DNA from: an uncultured Granulosicoccaceae bacterium
GTDB lineage: Bacteria; Pseudomonadota; Gammaproteobacteria; Granulosicoccales; Granulosicoccaceae
NCBI GenBank assembly: GCA_937951345.1
Contig: CALFCF010000043.1
Location: 1-64,000 of the forward strand
Direction of reading: 5' to 3'
DNA: 64,000 bases
The notes below the pieces were generated by a model, which saw only the letters and a list, made by a program, of their open reading frames with translations, had not been told where the DNA came from and did not search any database. Of this stretch, positions 8,979-17,139 are shown in pieces. The translations under genes were made by a program, and so were the position numbers. The first letter of the stretch is position 1. The number at the start of each line of letters is the position of its first letter.

Positions 8979-10037
8979 TTACCGGTTATACCGATTACCC
9001 CACTTCTGCTGCCAGGTTGGCAGCCTGTCACCGGGTGCAGACTCTGCATGATAGACGCCACGTGCGATCGCGCGACTGACACATAGGGCCGCAGCGTGAC
9101 CGATCACGAGCTCACGACCTGCCTCCTCGATTAGCTCCCGACCCGATTCGACGGCTGACGTACTAACGGCGAAAACCATATCACCGTCAAACGGTGTATT
9201 GGAGGGATAAATAGCACGCGCCAGGCCGGTATTGGCGCTCACCGCCAGTCGGCGCAATTGCGAGGCATTCATCGGTGCATCTGTCGCGACGACAATTAAT
9301 GTGGTGTTTTGACGCACAACCGGTTTAAGGGCGGGTAACCCGCTCGTCAATCCGTTATCGCTCGAAGACACGCCTAACCCGCCGAATTCGTCGGCAAACT
9401 CGACATTCGCCGCCCAGAAGTTTGGCTGGTGAGGCACAGTAACGCTACCCACCGGATTTACCACCGCAAGCGCCGCCACTGACACCGTTGGTTTGTATCC
9501 GGTTTTGTTATCCGGGAACTGTATTTCCAGCGACGCTGAACCGAGCCCGCCTTTCAAATCTGCAGTGAGTGCGCCACAACCCGCACCGTAAGATCCGAGT
9601 GAAAATTCCGGTGACGCATCTGCCAGCGCGTCTTCACCCAACTGCTGGTAGGGATTACAAGACCAGTTTTTATCACCGCCATTGTTTAAATCAAAAATTA
9701 TTGCGCTGGGTACCAGCGGTACTGTTTGTTCATTGATCGCAAACCCTTTACCCCTTTTGCGCAGTGCATTGGCAACACCACCAGCCGCGTCCAGTCCAAG
9801 CGCTGAACCTCCGGATAAAACGATCGCATCAACATTCGATATAAGACTGTCACAGTCAAGTAAATCGGTCTCCCGGGCACCGGGAGCAGCCCCTCCTCGG
9901 AATACACTCGCGGCAAATGCTTCTTTTGCAGTAACAACAGTCGAACCGGATTTCAGCTCTTCATTGGATGCGTTGCCAACAAGTACACCGGGAACATCAG
10001 TGAGTAAATTTCGTTCACCTGACTTAAAACTGATCAT
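8979..10037 (-). CDS. P1 family peptidase (DmpA/NylC-like, S58)
   Basis: About 352 residues matching the DmpA/NylC N-terminal-nucleophile hydrolase family over its whole length. The N-terminus has LTDVPGVLVGNA, and the middle has the glycine-rich VLSGGSALGLDAAGGV. The expected self-cleavage site is N-T in VVRQNTTLIVVATDAPMN, the Thr becoming the nucleophile as in NylC. A conserved FDGDMVFAVSTS block follows. Known members are aminopeptidases or amide hydrolases; the substrate here is unknown. There is no signal peptide, so it is cytoplasmic. It is convergent with the preceding plus-strand gene and divergent from the phosphatase gene that follows. Confidence 0.85.
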   Translation of the reverse strand: MISFKSGERNLLTDVPGVLVGNASNEELKSGSTVVTAKEAFAASVFRGGAAPGARETDLLDCDSLISNVDAIVLSGGSALGLDAAGGVANALRKRGKGFAINEQTVPLVPSAIIFDLNNGGDKNWSCNPYQQLGEDALADASPEFSLGSYGAGCGALTADLKGGLGSASLEIQFPDNKTGYKPTVSVAALAVVNPVGSVTVPHQPNFWAANVEFADEFGGLGVSSSDNGLTSGLPALKPVVRQNTTLIVVATDAPMNASQLRRLAVSANTGLARAIYPSNTPFDGDMVFAVSTSAVESGRELIEEAGRELVIGHAAALCVSRAIARGVYHAESAPGDRLPTWQQKWGNRYNR

Positions 10038-10230
10038 ATCGTCATTCGGATCCGTAGTTTTAATGCTGCCTCGACATGATTACACGGATAAACAACCAAA
10101 ACATCAGCAATCCTGCAGGCGATGTTAAACAACGAAGGAAAGCAAATTGCTACAACAACCGGTAAACTGAAAAGAAAAGCGTCAAACCGCGTTCCACCCA
10201 CGCCAGCACAATAAGCTTAGACACTACTTC

Positions 10231-10920
10231 ATGCAGCACTCGAGTAACAAACAATCAGAAGATCAAGCCTATGACTTGCCGTGGCATTCACAGTCAACAC
10301 GCTTCTGGTGGGTCAGACATGCACCGGTTACACATTTAAAACACCTGATGTACGGTACGATGGATGTCGATGCTGATATCTCTGACGAGCGGCACATACG
10401 GTCGCTCGGTTGGCGCCTGCCTGAAAATGCCATCTGGTACACGAGTCACCTCAAACGTACTCAGCAAACAGCAGACGCTGTTGCTTGCGCCGGGGCATCA
10501 TGCGCCGAACGGCACGTATCATCACTTATCGGAGAAATGGAATTTGGCGAAGATACAGGCAAGACGCATCAACAACTGCTTGACGAGCGCGATGATCCCT
10601 ATGTTGGGTTCTGGCCAAAATCGCCATTTGCTGAAAGCACCACGGCAGAGAGTATGAGCGACGTTTGTCAACGTATCGATCAGTTCGTTACACAATGCGC
10701 CGAGAAGCATCCACAGCAGGATATTGTTTGCTTCTCACATATGGGGGCGATACTTGCGGCCCTGACAAATGCACTATCGCTGGACTTGCATAACAGCGTT
10801 TGTTTCTCAATTTCCAATCTTTCAGTAACGCAGATTCACTATCACAATACACTGCATCCGGACGCGCCAAGGTACCGGGTGATGTCCGTCTCTGAACTGG
10901 CGACTGATCAACCGCTTTAA
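10231..10920 (+). CDS. Histidine phosphatase family protein
   Basis: About 229 residues of the phosphoglycerate-mutase-like histidine phosphatase fold. The phosphohistidine motif appears as WWVRHAPVTH (RHA rather than the classical RHG). Supporting catalytic blocks are the Arg/Thr pair in SHLKRTQQTADAV, the acid region EMEFGEDTGKTHQQL and the second histidine in VCFSHMGAILAALTN. Members dephosphorylate small molecules or proteins; alpha-ribazole phosphatase and general acid phosphatase are both possible, and the substrate cannot be told here. The stop codon lies within a triplet of 9-base repeats, and a hairpin follows. Confidence 0.8.
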   Translation: MQHSSNKQSEDQAYDLPWHSQSTRFWWVRHAPVTHLKHLMYGTMDVDADISDERHIRSLGWRLPENAIWYTSHLKRTQQTADAVACAGASCAERHVSSLIGEMEFGEDTGKTHQQLLDERDDPYVGFWPKSPFAESTTAESMSDVCQRIDQFVTQCAEKHPQQDIVCFSHMGAILAALTNALSLDLHNSVCFSISNLSVTQIHYHNTLHPDAPRYRVMSVSELATDQPL

Positions 10921-10942
10921 TTGCTTTAATTGCTTTAATTGC
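10914..10942. repeat. Three tandem 9-base repeats over a stop codon
   Basis: gctttaatt is repeated three times in a row (10914-10922, 10923-10931, 10932-10940). The stop codon of the histidine phosphatase gene is in the first unit, so a change in copy number would not alter the protein. It looks like slippage-prone simple sequence. Confidence 0.75.
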
Positions 10943-10949
10943 AGAGACC

Positions 10950-10995
10950 ATCCGCAAACAACAGTTTTAAAAACTAAAACCGGTTGTTTGCGGAT
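10950..10995. terminator. Perfect 13-bp hairpin after phosphatase gene
   Basis: atccgcaaacaac (10950-10962) is exactly complementary to gttgtttgcggat (10983-10995), with an A/T-rich 20-base loop. It lies between two genes whose 3' ends face each other, so it could stop transcription from both sides. The lack of a good T-run after the stem lowers confidence in a standard intrinsic terminator. Confidence 0.55.
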
Positions 10996-11054
10996 TTGCC
11001 AGATTGTTCAGATCTTTGGTGCAGATTCGCAATCCGCGTCTTATCCGTTAACCA

Positions 11055-11294
11055 TCAGCGATCGATCTCGATAACTTCAAAGTCAACGAGATCAGACCAT
11101 CGCGGTATCCACTCGTCAAACAGACGGTAATCATCGGTCTGCATCAGCTGGTAACAGCGGTTGCCCGATTCGGATACCCAGTTGTCAACAAAGTGCAAGC
11201 CATCCGGCAACATGCGCCCCTGCTCCTCAAACCGCTTGTAGACTGCATCAAACTGCCCGGGTTTGTAGAGCTCCACAACCATGTAGGTTTTCAT
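11055..11294 (-). CDS. DUF3303-like small protein
   Basis: Seventy-nine residues (MKTYMVVELYKPG at the start, DLVDFEVIEIDR at the end). The protein has the compact ferredoxin-like pattern of DUF3303 or related small dimeric proteins: a first strand TYMVVELY, an amphipathic helix around FDAVYKRFEEQG and a second strand CYQLMQTDDYRLFDEW. No catalytic motif is evident. It lies 21 bases downstream of the DUF302 gene on the same strand, so the two are probably cotranscribed. The family assignment is from memory and moderate. Confidence 0.6.
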   Translation of the reverse strand: MKTYMVVELYKPGQFDAVYKRFEEQGRMLPDGLHFVDNWVSESGNRCYQLMQTDDYRLFDEWIPRWSDLVDFEVIEIDR

Positions 11295-11315
11295 CGGAAG
11301 ACAAGTAGCTGTCGA

Positions 11316-11774
11316 CTACTGAGAAGCTGCAGCCGCGAAATTGGCAAGAGCGCCTGACACTTTTGCAAATACCTTGTCGCAGCCTTCGGTCGCATGACGT
11401 GAGCGCAGATATTGCGGATCATTGTAGCCGAGCCACACCTGACCGGACTCATCTTCCCAGGCCAGCATTTTCTGAGGCAGATCAATAGCAATACTTTGGC
11501 TGCACTTCATCAATGGTGTACCAACCTTCGGGTTACCAAAGACCAGCACTTGCGTGGGTCGCAATTCAAGATCGGCTTTAGCCGCTCCGGCGGAATGATC
11601 AATACGAGCGAAAACATTCATTCCCTTCTCGCCGAGAATCTTCTCTAACTTGTCAATTGTTGCGCCAACAGAATGCGAGCTTTTAACAGCGACTAACCCA
11701 CTGTCACCAGCAAACGAGATACTCGAAAGGCCAATGAGTAACACGGAAAATACAAATGAAAGATGTTTCTTCAT
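11316..11774 (-). CDS. DUF302 domain protein, exported
   Basis: About 152 residues: a signal peptide (MKKHLSFVFSVLLIGLSSISFA) followed by a DUF302 domain. Recognisable features are VAVKSSHSVGATIDKLEKIL, the FARIDHSAGA block, VLVFGNPKVGTPLM and a C-terminal WLGYNDPQYLRSRH. DUF302 proteins are small soluble domains of unknown biochemical role, often in the periplasm. The ATG at 11774 is chosen because GGAG lies 9 bases upstream and the signal peptide begins there; an upstream extension to 11813 is unlikely. It heads a probable two-gene operon with the DUF3303-like gene. Confidence 0.8.
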   Translation of the reverse strand: MKKHLSFVFSVLLIGLSSISFAGDSGLVAVKSSHSVGATIDKLEKILGEKGMNVFARIDHSAGAAKADLELRPTQVLVFGNPKVGTPLMKCSQSIAIDLPQKMLAWEDESGQVWLGYNDPQYLRSRHATEGCDKVFAKVSGALANFAAAASQ

Positions 11775-12588
11775 GAAAATGGACTCCAGTAAAAGAACAA
11801 CAAGACTACACACCGAGGATTGCCTGTTTTAACAGAAACCAGGTCGCCATTGCAGTGCCGTCCTTAAAAAATAAACAATCGTTACAAAAAAAGCAGCCTG
11901 TCCGTCAGAAATTTATGCTGAATACCGGTGACAGCCGTTGTATGACGCCAGCACTACATAACCATGCCGTTTTCATCCACATACGACCATACATCAAAGG
12001 TAAAATTATACGCTATGGCGTATTGCAGCCGTGCAGCCGGATTGCAGCTACTGCAAGACATAAATACTACCAAACAGCCAAACATGTTTGATTCTGGTGA
12101 TTTTGTTTGCAGTAACGCAGCTGCTCACTCCAAAAACAATTGATAAATCCAATTGGCGCAAATTTGATTGGAAATTTTTTGCCAGCTTTTTTTGGCCGCC
12201 TATTTCGGTAGCGAGATCGGTAGCAAGAGTGTTTTTATCCACAGGACCAGAACATAGTTCAGCCAGTTTACATTCTTAAAACATTCGTTAGTGACTGAGC
12301 ATTATGATCTATTATACATTTACCTAGGGGTTAATCACGCTGACTAGGTATTGGATGGTGATCCAATTTTGTAGCAAAGCCGTATTCGATTAACAACGTT
12401 TTTTAGCAGAATGGATGCTAGCAAAAAGTTGCAAGTAGGCGGTAATCTGACATTACCGGCATCCTCAACAGTGGATTTTGTGTCGTTTCATCGGGTAACC
12501 GCCAGATGTGTTCGCTCGCGCGTCTCTTACTTTCGAGAGCAGCCGAGCGGAATTTTGGGGCCTTCGCGAGGCTCTGGAAACGCTGTAA
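11775..12588. other. AT-rich intergenic region upstream of the cold-shock gene
   Basis: No convincing gene is seen in about 800 bases. The part nearest the cold-shock gene has two adjacent small inverted repeats: tacctag (12321-12327) with ctaggta (12344-12350), and ttggat (12351-12356) with atccaa (12361-12366) followed by four T. These could fold in a long 5' leader, which is typical of cold-shock mRNAs. One perfect DnaA-box-like ttatccaca is at 12235-12243 but stands alone. Confidence 0.4.
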
Positions 12589-12603
12589 TTGGCAGACGAA
12601 GAG

Positions 12604-12846
12604 ATGGAAAAATCCACCGGAAAAGTAAAGTGGTTCGACAGTGTGAAAGGATTCGGTTTTATCAAAGGCCCGGAAGGTGAAGATGTATTCGTCCACTATG
12701 AAGACATAAAAATGGACGGTTTTGCCCAACTGAGTGCCAATGAGGAAGTGGAATTTCGCGCTGTGAAAACCGACAAGGGCTGGAAAGCCTACGAAGTCCA
12801 ACCGCTCATCAAATCGAAGGCCTCGGAAACGGAGTCGGCACAATGA
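12604..12846 (+). CDS. Cold-shock domain protein
   Basis: About 80 residues: a single CSD with RNP1-like [27 protein letters not shown], the aromatic nucleic-acid-binding surface of the CspA family. It is about 10 residues longer than CspA, with a Lys/Ser/Glu-rich tail ([11 protein letters not shown]). The role is RNA chaperone or single-stranded nucleic acid binding in the cytoplasm. The frame can open at TTG 12589 (MADEEMEKS), but most family members begin directly at MxKSTGxVKWF, so ATG 12604 is preferred. The TTG has GGAAA about 11 bases upstream and remains possible. A long structured leader may regulate it by temperature. Confidence 0.88.
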   Translation: MEKSTGKVKWFDSVKGFGFIKGPEGEDVFVHYEDIKMDGFAQLSANEEVEFRAVKTDKGWKAYEVQPLIKSKASETESAQ

Positions 12847-13295
12847 TGGTATTGGCAAGTAGGTATTAAAACCAATAAAAACCAAGTTACTTGACTAATA
12901 GTCATTGCTAATAGTCACTGATTGCCTTTCGATTAGTGCTCTTCGGCACAAAGAAATTGGCATCAACAACCGACATAACCAAGTAACCTGCGTAGTCTAG
13001 CTTAAACTATTGGCCAAATATCTTTGGCCACATCCTCCTTTGATCTGAAAATCTTAAGTTCCCTTGTGTTCTATACTTTAGTTTAGTTGCCGGTGCTACC
13101 GGTCGTTCGGCTATCGCTACTTCACCTGTCAGAAAAAATTTGCAAACCGACAACCGGAATTTTTAAAACTCCCGATTCGTTTGACAATCTCTCAACGCCG
13201 CGCTGAAAACATTGGCCGCGCTGAATAGCAAGCACAAGACCGTGCAGATGGCTTTTGAGCGCTTTCGAGGTGCGGTTGCGTGTTTACCGGGGAAA
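12847..13295. other. Intergenic region between cold-shock gene and tRNA-Thr
   Basis: I see no gene, tRNA remnant or clear terminator in this stretch. Open frames here (for example 13212-13487) run across the tRNA and have no protein-like features. Confidence 0.5.
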
Positions 13296-13371
<76 letters not shown>

Positions 13372-13637
13372 TTAGGCGTTGGAATTTTAGCTTTAAAATC
13401 AACATCTTACTGGATAATCACCGATCAAGGTTGTCTATCCACAATCCGTGCTTTTTGCCAGTAATACTGTTCACCTGTGCCCGCTAGTCTGTAAATCTAG
13501 TGCACGATACAGTGAACGCTGATCGTTGAGTGGCGAATTGTACCGCTAGAAGCTTAGTCCAGACAACGTCTGGTGCAAGCTACCTCTGAACAATTCAGAT
13601 TACGCATCTTTAATCGCGGCTAAATCAGCTGCAACGT

Positions 13638-14402
13638 CTAGTTTGCATAAGCTGTTAGCCCCTGCAAGACGAGAGATTCATTAACAGTCACCTGATTTCG
13701 AAGTAACGGAGCGACCAATGACGCCTCACCACCGGTAAATACAACCGTAAGTTCCGGAAGTCGAAGTCGTGCTTCGTCGATAAATCTGTCGATCGCGCCT
13801 GCAGCTGCATAACCCGTACCACCGGCTATACCGGCAACAGTTGCATCAGAAAACGGATGCACATCACCCGTTGCGTCAAAAAGTCCAGCCGTGTACTTAT
13901 CGAGTGCTTTACGCATCGTATTTACTCCCGGGAAAATCGCCCCACCGAGATGCCGGCCCTCAGCGCTAACCAGATCGACCGTCGTTGCCGTACCGGAATC
14001 TATCACGCAAAGCGCACCGGTGTAGCAGGCGCGAGCACCAATCATTGCCACCCAACGATCCGTACCCAATTGAGCAGGATTGGCATAGCCGTTCAGTAAT
14101 CCGCGAAACTGCTTTTCTGATGCACATTCTTCGATCGGTGGCCATCGATGATTTGTGCACCAGACAGATAACCTTTCCAGCATCGACTCACCGGCCACAT
14201 TACAAACGATAATGCGAGATGGCACGATGCCTGACCAGAGTTCGTCAAGCACACTGTCGAATTCATCGATGATATCCGGTGTTGGCCGAGTCGAATCACG
14301 CCAGGCAAACGGGGTGAAAGGCTGGACATTATCAGCACCCTGCGCACAAACAGCACTTTTGAGTCTGGAATTGCCAATGTCTACGAGCAGGTTCACGTTC
14401 AT
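13638..14402 (-). CDS. coaX: Type III pantothenate kinase
   Basis: 254 residues, the usual length. It phosphorylates pantothenate, the first step of coenzyme A synthesis. Type III motifs are clear: the N-terminal phosphate loop LLVDIGNSRLKSAV, PAQLGTDRWVAMIGA in the middle, VIDSGTATTVDLV for nucleotide binding and GGAIFPGVNTMRKAL for the pantothenate site, with VVFTGGEA near the end. This class is not inhibited by CoA. The ATG at 14402 begins immediately before the first motif. It follows birA, as in many relatives, but a MITE-like element lies between them and may separate or weaken cotranscription. Confidence 0.95.
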   Translation of the reverse strand: MNVNLLVDIGNSRLKSAVCAQGADNVQPFTPFAWRDSTRPTPDIIDEFDSVLDELWSGIVPSRIIVCNVAGESMLERLSVWCTNHRWPPIEECASEKQFRGLLNGYANPAQLGTDRWVAMIGARACYTGALCVIDSGTATTVDLVSAEGRHLGGAIFPGVNTMRKALDKYTAGLFDATGDVHPFSDATVAGIAGGTGYAAAGAIDRFIDEARLRLPELTVVFTGGEASLVAPLLRNQVTVNESLVLQGLTAYAN

Positions 14403-14430
14403 CGTTTCATTTAAAACAACCGATCCATTT

Positions 14431-14607
14431 CAAAGTGGGTGCATAGACTGTTGCACCGCGTTTGCGACGGCGATGGAATCCCTCAACAGAATGCCATTCT
14501 TTACCTGAAATCTGATCAACTCAAGCGGCTGCCCGAGCGCAAACTCGCCTTTTCCAGACAAATCAATGTATTAATAGAGTAAATGCAACAGTCTATGCAG
14601 TCACTTT
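14431..14607. mobile_element. MITE-like element, copy A
   Basis: The 176-bp core (14432-14607) matches the element at 42333-42508 in length and at roughly nine in ten positions by hand alignment. The ends are 24-base inverted repeats matching at 22 positions (aaagtgggtgcatagactg at the left). There is no coding capacity. The flanks cgatccattt (14421-14430) and gggtccgttt (14608-14617) agree at 7 of 10 bases, consistent with an eroded target duplication. It lies between birA and coaX, and the right flank overlaps the last bases of birA. Confidence 0.8.
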
Positions 14608-14615
14608 GGGTCCGT

Positions 14616-15509
14616 TTAGGCCATGGGGTGCGACAGCGATACCTCACCGGCAGCAAATGATCTAACCGACCCCGCGATTTCAACCAGCAGATTACCGTTA
14701 TCGGCTACACCACGCGCGATACCGACGACACGCTGTGTTCCGTGACTGACAGAAACCGTATGCCCATGTAACGCATCCAATGCAGCAAACCGCGGTGCAA
14801 ACTTCTGCCAACCCGAGTGTTGAAACTCATCGATGGTATGAAGCACATCGGCTATCAGACTTCCTATCAACTTTTCCCGGGGCGGTAGTGGCATCGGTTC
14901 AAAAGTGACAGCGTCGAGTTGCTCATCGTTTGCTGTTAGGTGATTTAATTCGTCCTCCCTTAGCAACTGCTCAAGCGTGACCAGGGGTCGATCGAGCAAC
15001 TGAGTCAGCTCATCAAAGCCGCTAAAGTTAACTCCGATTCCGATAATCAGAACCGTTGTCCCTCCTGCGTTGCCGGGCGATTCAATCAGAATGCCGCTTA
15101 ATTTGCGATCGCCTGCCAGCACATCATTCGGCCACTTCAACGTCAACTGTTGACGCACGATGGTTTGCAGACAACCGATCACCGCCGTGCCGATCGCCAG
15201 GCTAAGCCCGCCCAACTGACCCAACTCGGTATCAAGCGGCACCCGGATTGAGAACGTGATGCTTTGACCCGGTGACTGCCAGCTGCGACCCTGTCGCCCG
15301 ACACCGGCTGTCTGTACATCTGCCACACAGGCACAGATTGCATCAGTTTGCCCGGAATGACGGTATTGCTCCATCAGATAACGATTAGTCGAGGGCAATT
15401 CAAGGAAGTAATCAATTACCGGGGCATCGTCCGAAGCAAGCGCTAAATCTGTCGTTTCATGCACATTCATTCGTTCAACAAACGCTGAAAGTATGTTTTC
15501 TACAACCAT
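14616..15509 (-). CDS. birA: Biotin-[acetyl-CoA-carboxylase] ligase, short form
   Basis: About 297 residues. It attaches biotin to the BCCP subunit of acetyl-CoA carboxylase. Ligase motifs are in order: LELPSTNRYLMEQY, the biotinyl-AMP loop GVGRQGRSWQSPGQS (the GRGRRGR equivalent), LKWPNDVLAGDRKLSGILIE and IGIGVNFSG, then a C-terminal SH3-like domain (GIARGVADNGNLLVEIAG). The N-terminal helix-turn-helix of E. coli BirA is missing, so it is not expected to repress biotin genes. ATG 15509 is chosen because AGG lies about 7 bases upstream and because longer forms would overlap the divergent nitroreductase gene. Confidence 0.9.
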   Translation of the reverse strand: MVVENILSAFVERMNVHETTDLALASDDAPVIDYFLELPSTNRYLMEQYRHSGQTDAICACVADVQTAGVGRQGRSWQSPGQSITFSIRVPLDTELGQLGGLSLAIGTAVIGCLQTIVRQQLTLKWPNDVLAGDRKLSGILIESPGNAGGTTVLIIGIGVNFSGFDELTQLLDRPLVTLEQLLREDELNHLTANDEQLDAVTFEPMPLPPREKLIGSLIADVLHTIDEFQHSGWQKFAPRFAALDALHGHTVSVSHGTQRVVGIARGVADNGNLLVEIAGSVRSFAAGEVSLSHPMA

Positions 15510-15628
15510 TAACGACCTATCAAATTGTCTGAATTGTGCTGTATCTGTTTCATTTTCCGAACAGGAATTAAAGCAATGAGCCCACCGGCTGGTACCATAA
15601 CAACCTGATAAAGCGTGCAGCAGTGTAC

Positions 15629-16201
15629 ATGATCGAAATGCTCTCTGAACTTCAGCAACGTCAATCGACGCCCGCAAACCTGTTGGATGAACCTGCGCCC
15701 TGTGATGATCAAATAGCAGAAATCGTCAAGGCAGGTTTGGCGGCGCCAGATCACGCCCACTTGCGACCCTGGCGGTTTATCGTTATCCGCGGAGACGCCA
15801 GACAAAAACTCGGCGATATATTTGTCGAGGCCACCGTTCGGCGTGAGCCGGACATGCCGGACGAGAAGCTTGAAAAGCAACGCCTCAAACCCACACGTTC
15901 GCCTCTGATTATTGCCGTGGTCGCCACCATTACCGAGGACCACCCGAAAACTCCTGTGGTTGAGCAAATACTCTCCGCAGGTGCTGCAATGCAGCTGATG
16001 CAGCTAGCTGCCACTGCACTGGGTTTTGGCTCCATCTGGCTGACCGGACCAAACGCTGCTGACAATCACGTCAAATCTGCATTGGGTATAGACGCGGGTG
16101 ATGAACTGGTCGGTTTTTTGTACATTGGCACGCCTCGCAATAAAAAACCGCAACCTGATCGGGCGCCACTATCTGAACACCTCAGTGACTGGAGTGGCTA
16201 A
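15629..16201 (+). CDS. Nitroreductase family protein, YdjA-like
   Basis: About 190 residues of the FMN-dependent nitroreductase fold. Visible features are an N-terminal FMN-binding segment (the RRS equivalent is QRQSTPANLL), APDHAHLRPWRFIVIRG near residues 40-56, the dimer-helix region AGAAMQLMQLAATALGFGSIWLTG and a C-terminal GFLYIGTP. This is the short YdjA-type class, whose physiological substrates are unclear. The frame opens with GTG 15623, then ATG 15629 and ATG 15638; I use 15629, without strong ribosome-site support. It is divergent from birA. Confidence 0.85.
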   Translation: MIEMLSELQQRQSTPANLLDEPAPCDDQIAEIVKAGLAAPDHAHLRPWRFIVIRGDARQKLGDIFVEATVRREPDMPDEKLEKQRLKPTRSPLIIAVVATITEDHPKTPVVEQILSAGAAMQLMQLAATALGFGSIWLTGPNAADNHVKSALGIDAGDELVGFLYIGTPRNKKPQPDRAPLSEHLSDWSG

Positions 16202-16275
16202 AAAGCCATAATAGGGTGTGATCGCCCCCGGCCTGCTTTGCACCACACCGGTACGATGTTTGATTCCAGTACTGC

Positions 16276-16983
16276 ATGAATCACCACGCCAACACCCCCC
16301 GGAAAAACGCTACCAAGCTGATCAGGTTCACTCTGCTATTCGGGATATCGTGCATCACGACGCTAGTGGTCGCGACTGAGAGCTATCGCTACACGCGACC
16401 GGACGGAAGTGTTGTGTTCACCGATGTACCTATGAGCCGCGGCGAATTGAGCGGACAGGCCACCGGAAACGGGGTTACGCGCACCAGCTATCGCGGCACT
16501 TACGGCCGTGCCCCGGCCACCGGATCGTGCAAAGGTGTTAACGAACAGACACTCCAGAAACGCTACGCGCAGATAGCTAAATTTGTCGATCAGGCAGCTG
16601 CGAGCAATTCGCTCGATCCATTGCTGATCAAGGCCGTTGCACGGGTGGAGTCCTGCTTCGACACCAAGGCTGTCTCGATTGCCGGTGCGCGCGGCGTGAT
16701 GCAGTTGATGCCGGCCACCGCTCGCGGTCTGGGTGTTGCCAACAGTTTTAATGCACAACAAAACATTGCCGGAGGTTCGCGCTACCTGGCAAGCCTGCTA
16801 AAGCGATTCGATCAGAATCACGAGCTGGCTCTGGCTGCGTACAATGCCGGTCCGTCAGCTGTTGAGCGTCACGGCGGGGTGCCACCCTACCGCGAGACGC
16901 GCCGCTATGTGCCGTTGGTTCTGTCCATTTACCGGCGTTTCACGCGCGCTGCGGCAACAGCCCAACCTGAATCCAGAGGCTAA
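16276..16983 (+). CDS. Lytic transglycosylase with DUF4124-like N-terminus
   Basis: 235 residues. A signal or anchor segment (KLIRFTLLFGISCITTLVVA) precedes a short DUF4124-like motif (YRYTRPDGSVVFTDVPM). From about residue 110 there is an SLT domain: the catalytic Glu in AVARVESCFD, then GARGVMQLMPATARGLGV, the ALAAYNAGPSAVERHGG block and PYRETRRYVPLVL. It would cleave peptidoglycan glycan strands to 1,6-anhydro products in the periplasm. It stands alone between the nitroreductase gene and glnS. The start at ATG 16276 fits the signal peptide. Confidence 0.88.
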   Translation: MNHHANTPRKNATKLIRFTLLFGISCITTLVVATESYRYTRPDGSVVFTDVPMSRGELSGQATGNGVTRTSYRGTYGRAPATGSCKGVNEQTLQKRYAQIAKFVDQAAASNSLDPLLIKAVARVESCFDTKAVSIAGARGVMQLMPATARGLGVANSFNAQQNIAGGSRYLASLLKRFDQNHELALAAYNAGPSAVERHGGVPPYRETRRYVPLVLSIYRRFTRAAATAQPESRG

Positions 16984-17139
16984 CAGTTTCAGCAACGCTC
17001 AGGCACTGGTATCCATCCAGCTGAACATACGAGTACCATTACTGTCACAAGCTCGCACCGGGTTGCTATTATTCTGTGTAACTAACGCGCAGACAACACT
17101 GCGACATTCACTCAGCCTTTTTCTCTTCATCTCGATTCA

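Noticed and set aside
12048-12242. Minus-strand 64-residue frame
   Set aside because: GTG start without a ribosome site, AT-rich non-coding composition and no recognisable domain.
12235-12243. Perfect DnaA box ttatccaca in an AT-rich region, with another at 21309-21317
   Set aside because: Two isolated boxes in 64 kb on two strands are close to chance, they are not clustered, and no dnaA, dnaN or gidA gene is nearby.
12418-12885. Minus-strand 155-residue open frame over the cold-shock gene
   Set aside because: It is an antisense shadow of the cold-shock coding region; its Phe-rich composition mirrors the Lys/Glu-rich sense strand.
15510-15677. N-terminal extension of birA that could hide a helix-turn-helix
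   Set aside because: The extra residues do not resemble the BirA DNA-binding domain and would overlap the divergent nitroreductase gene; the internal ATG has a better ribosome site.
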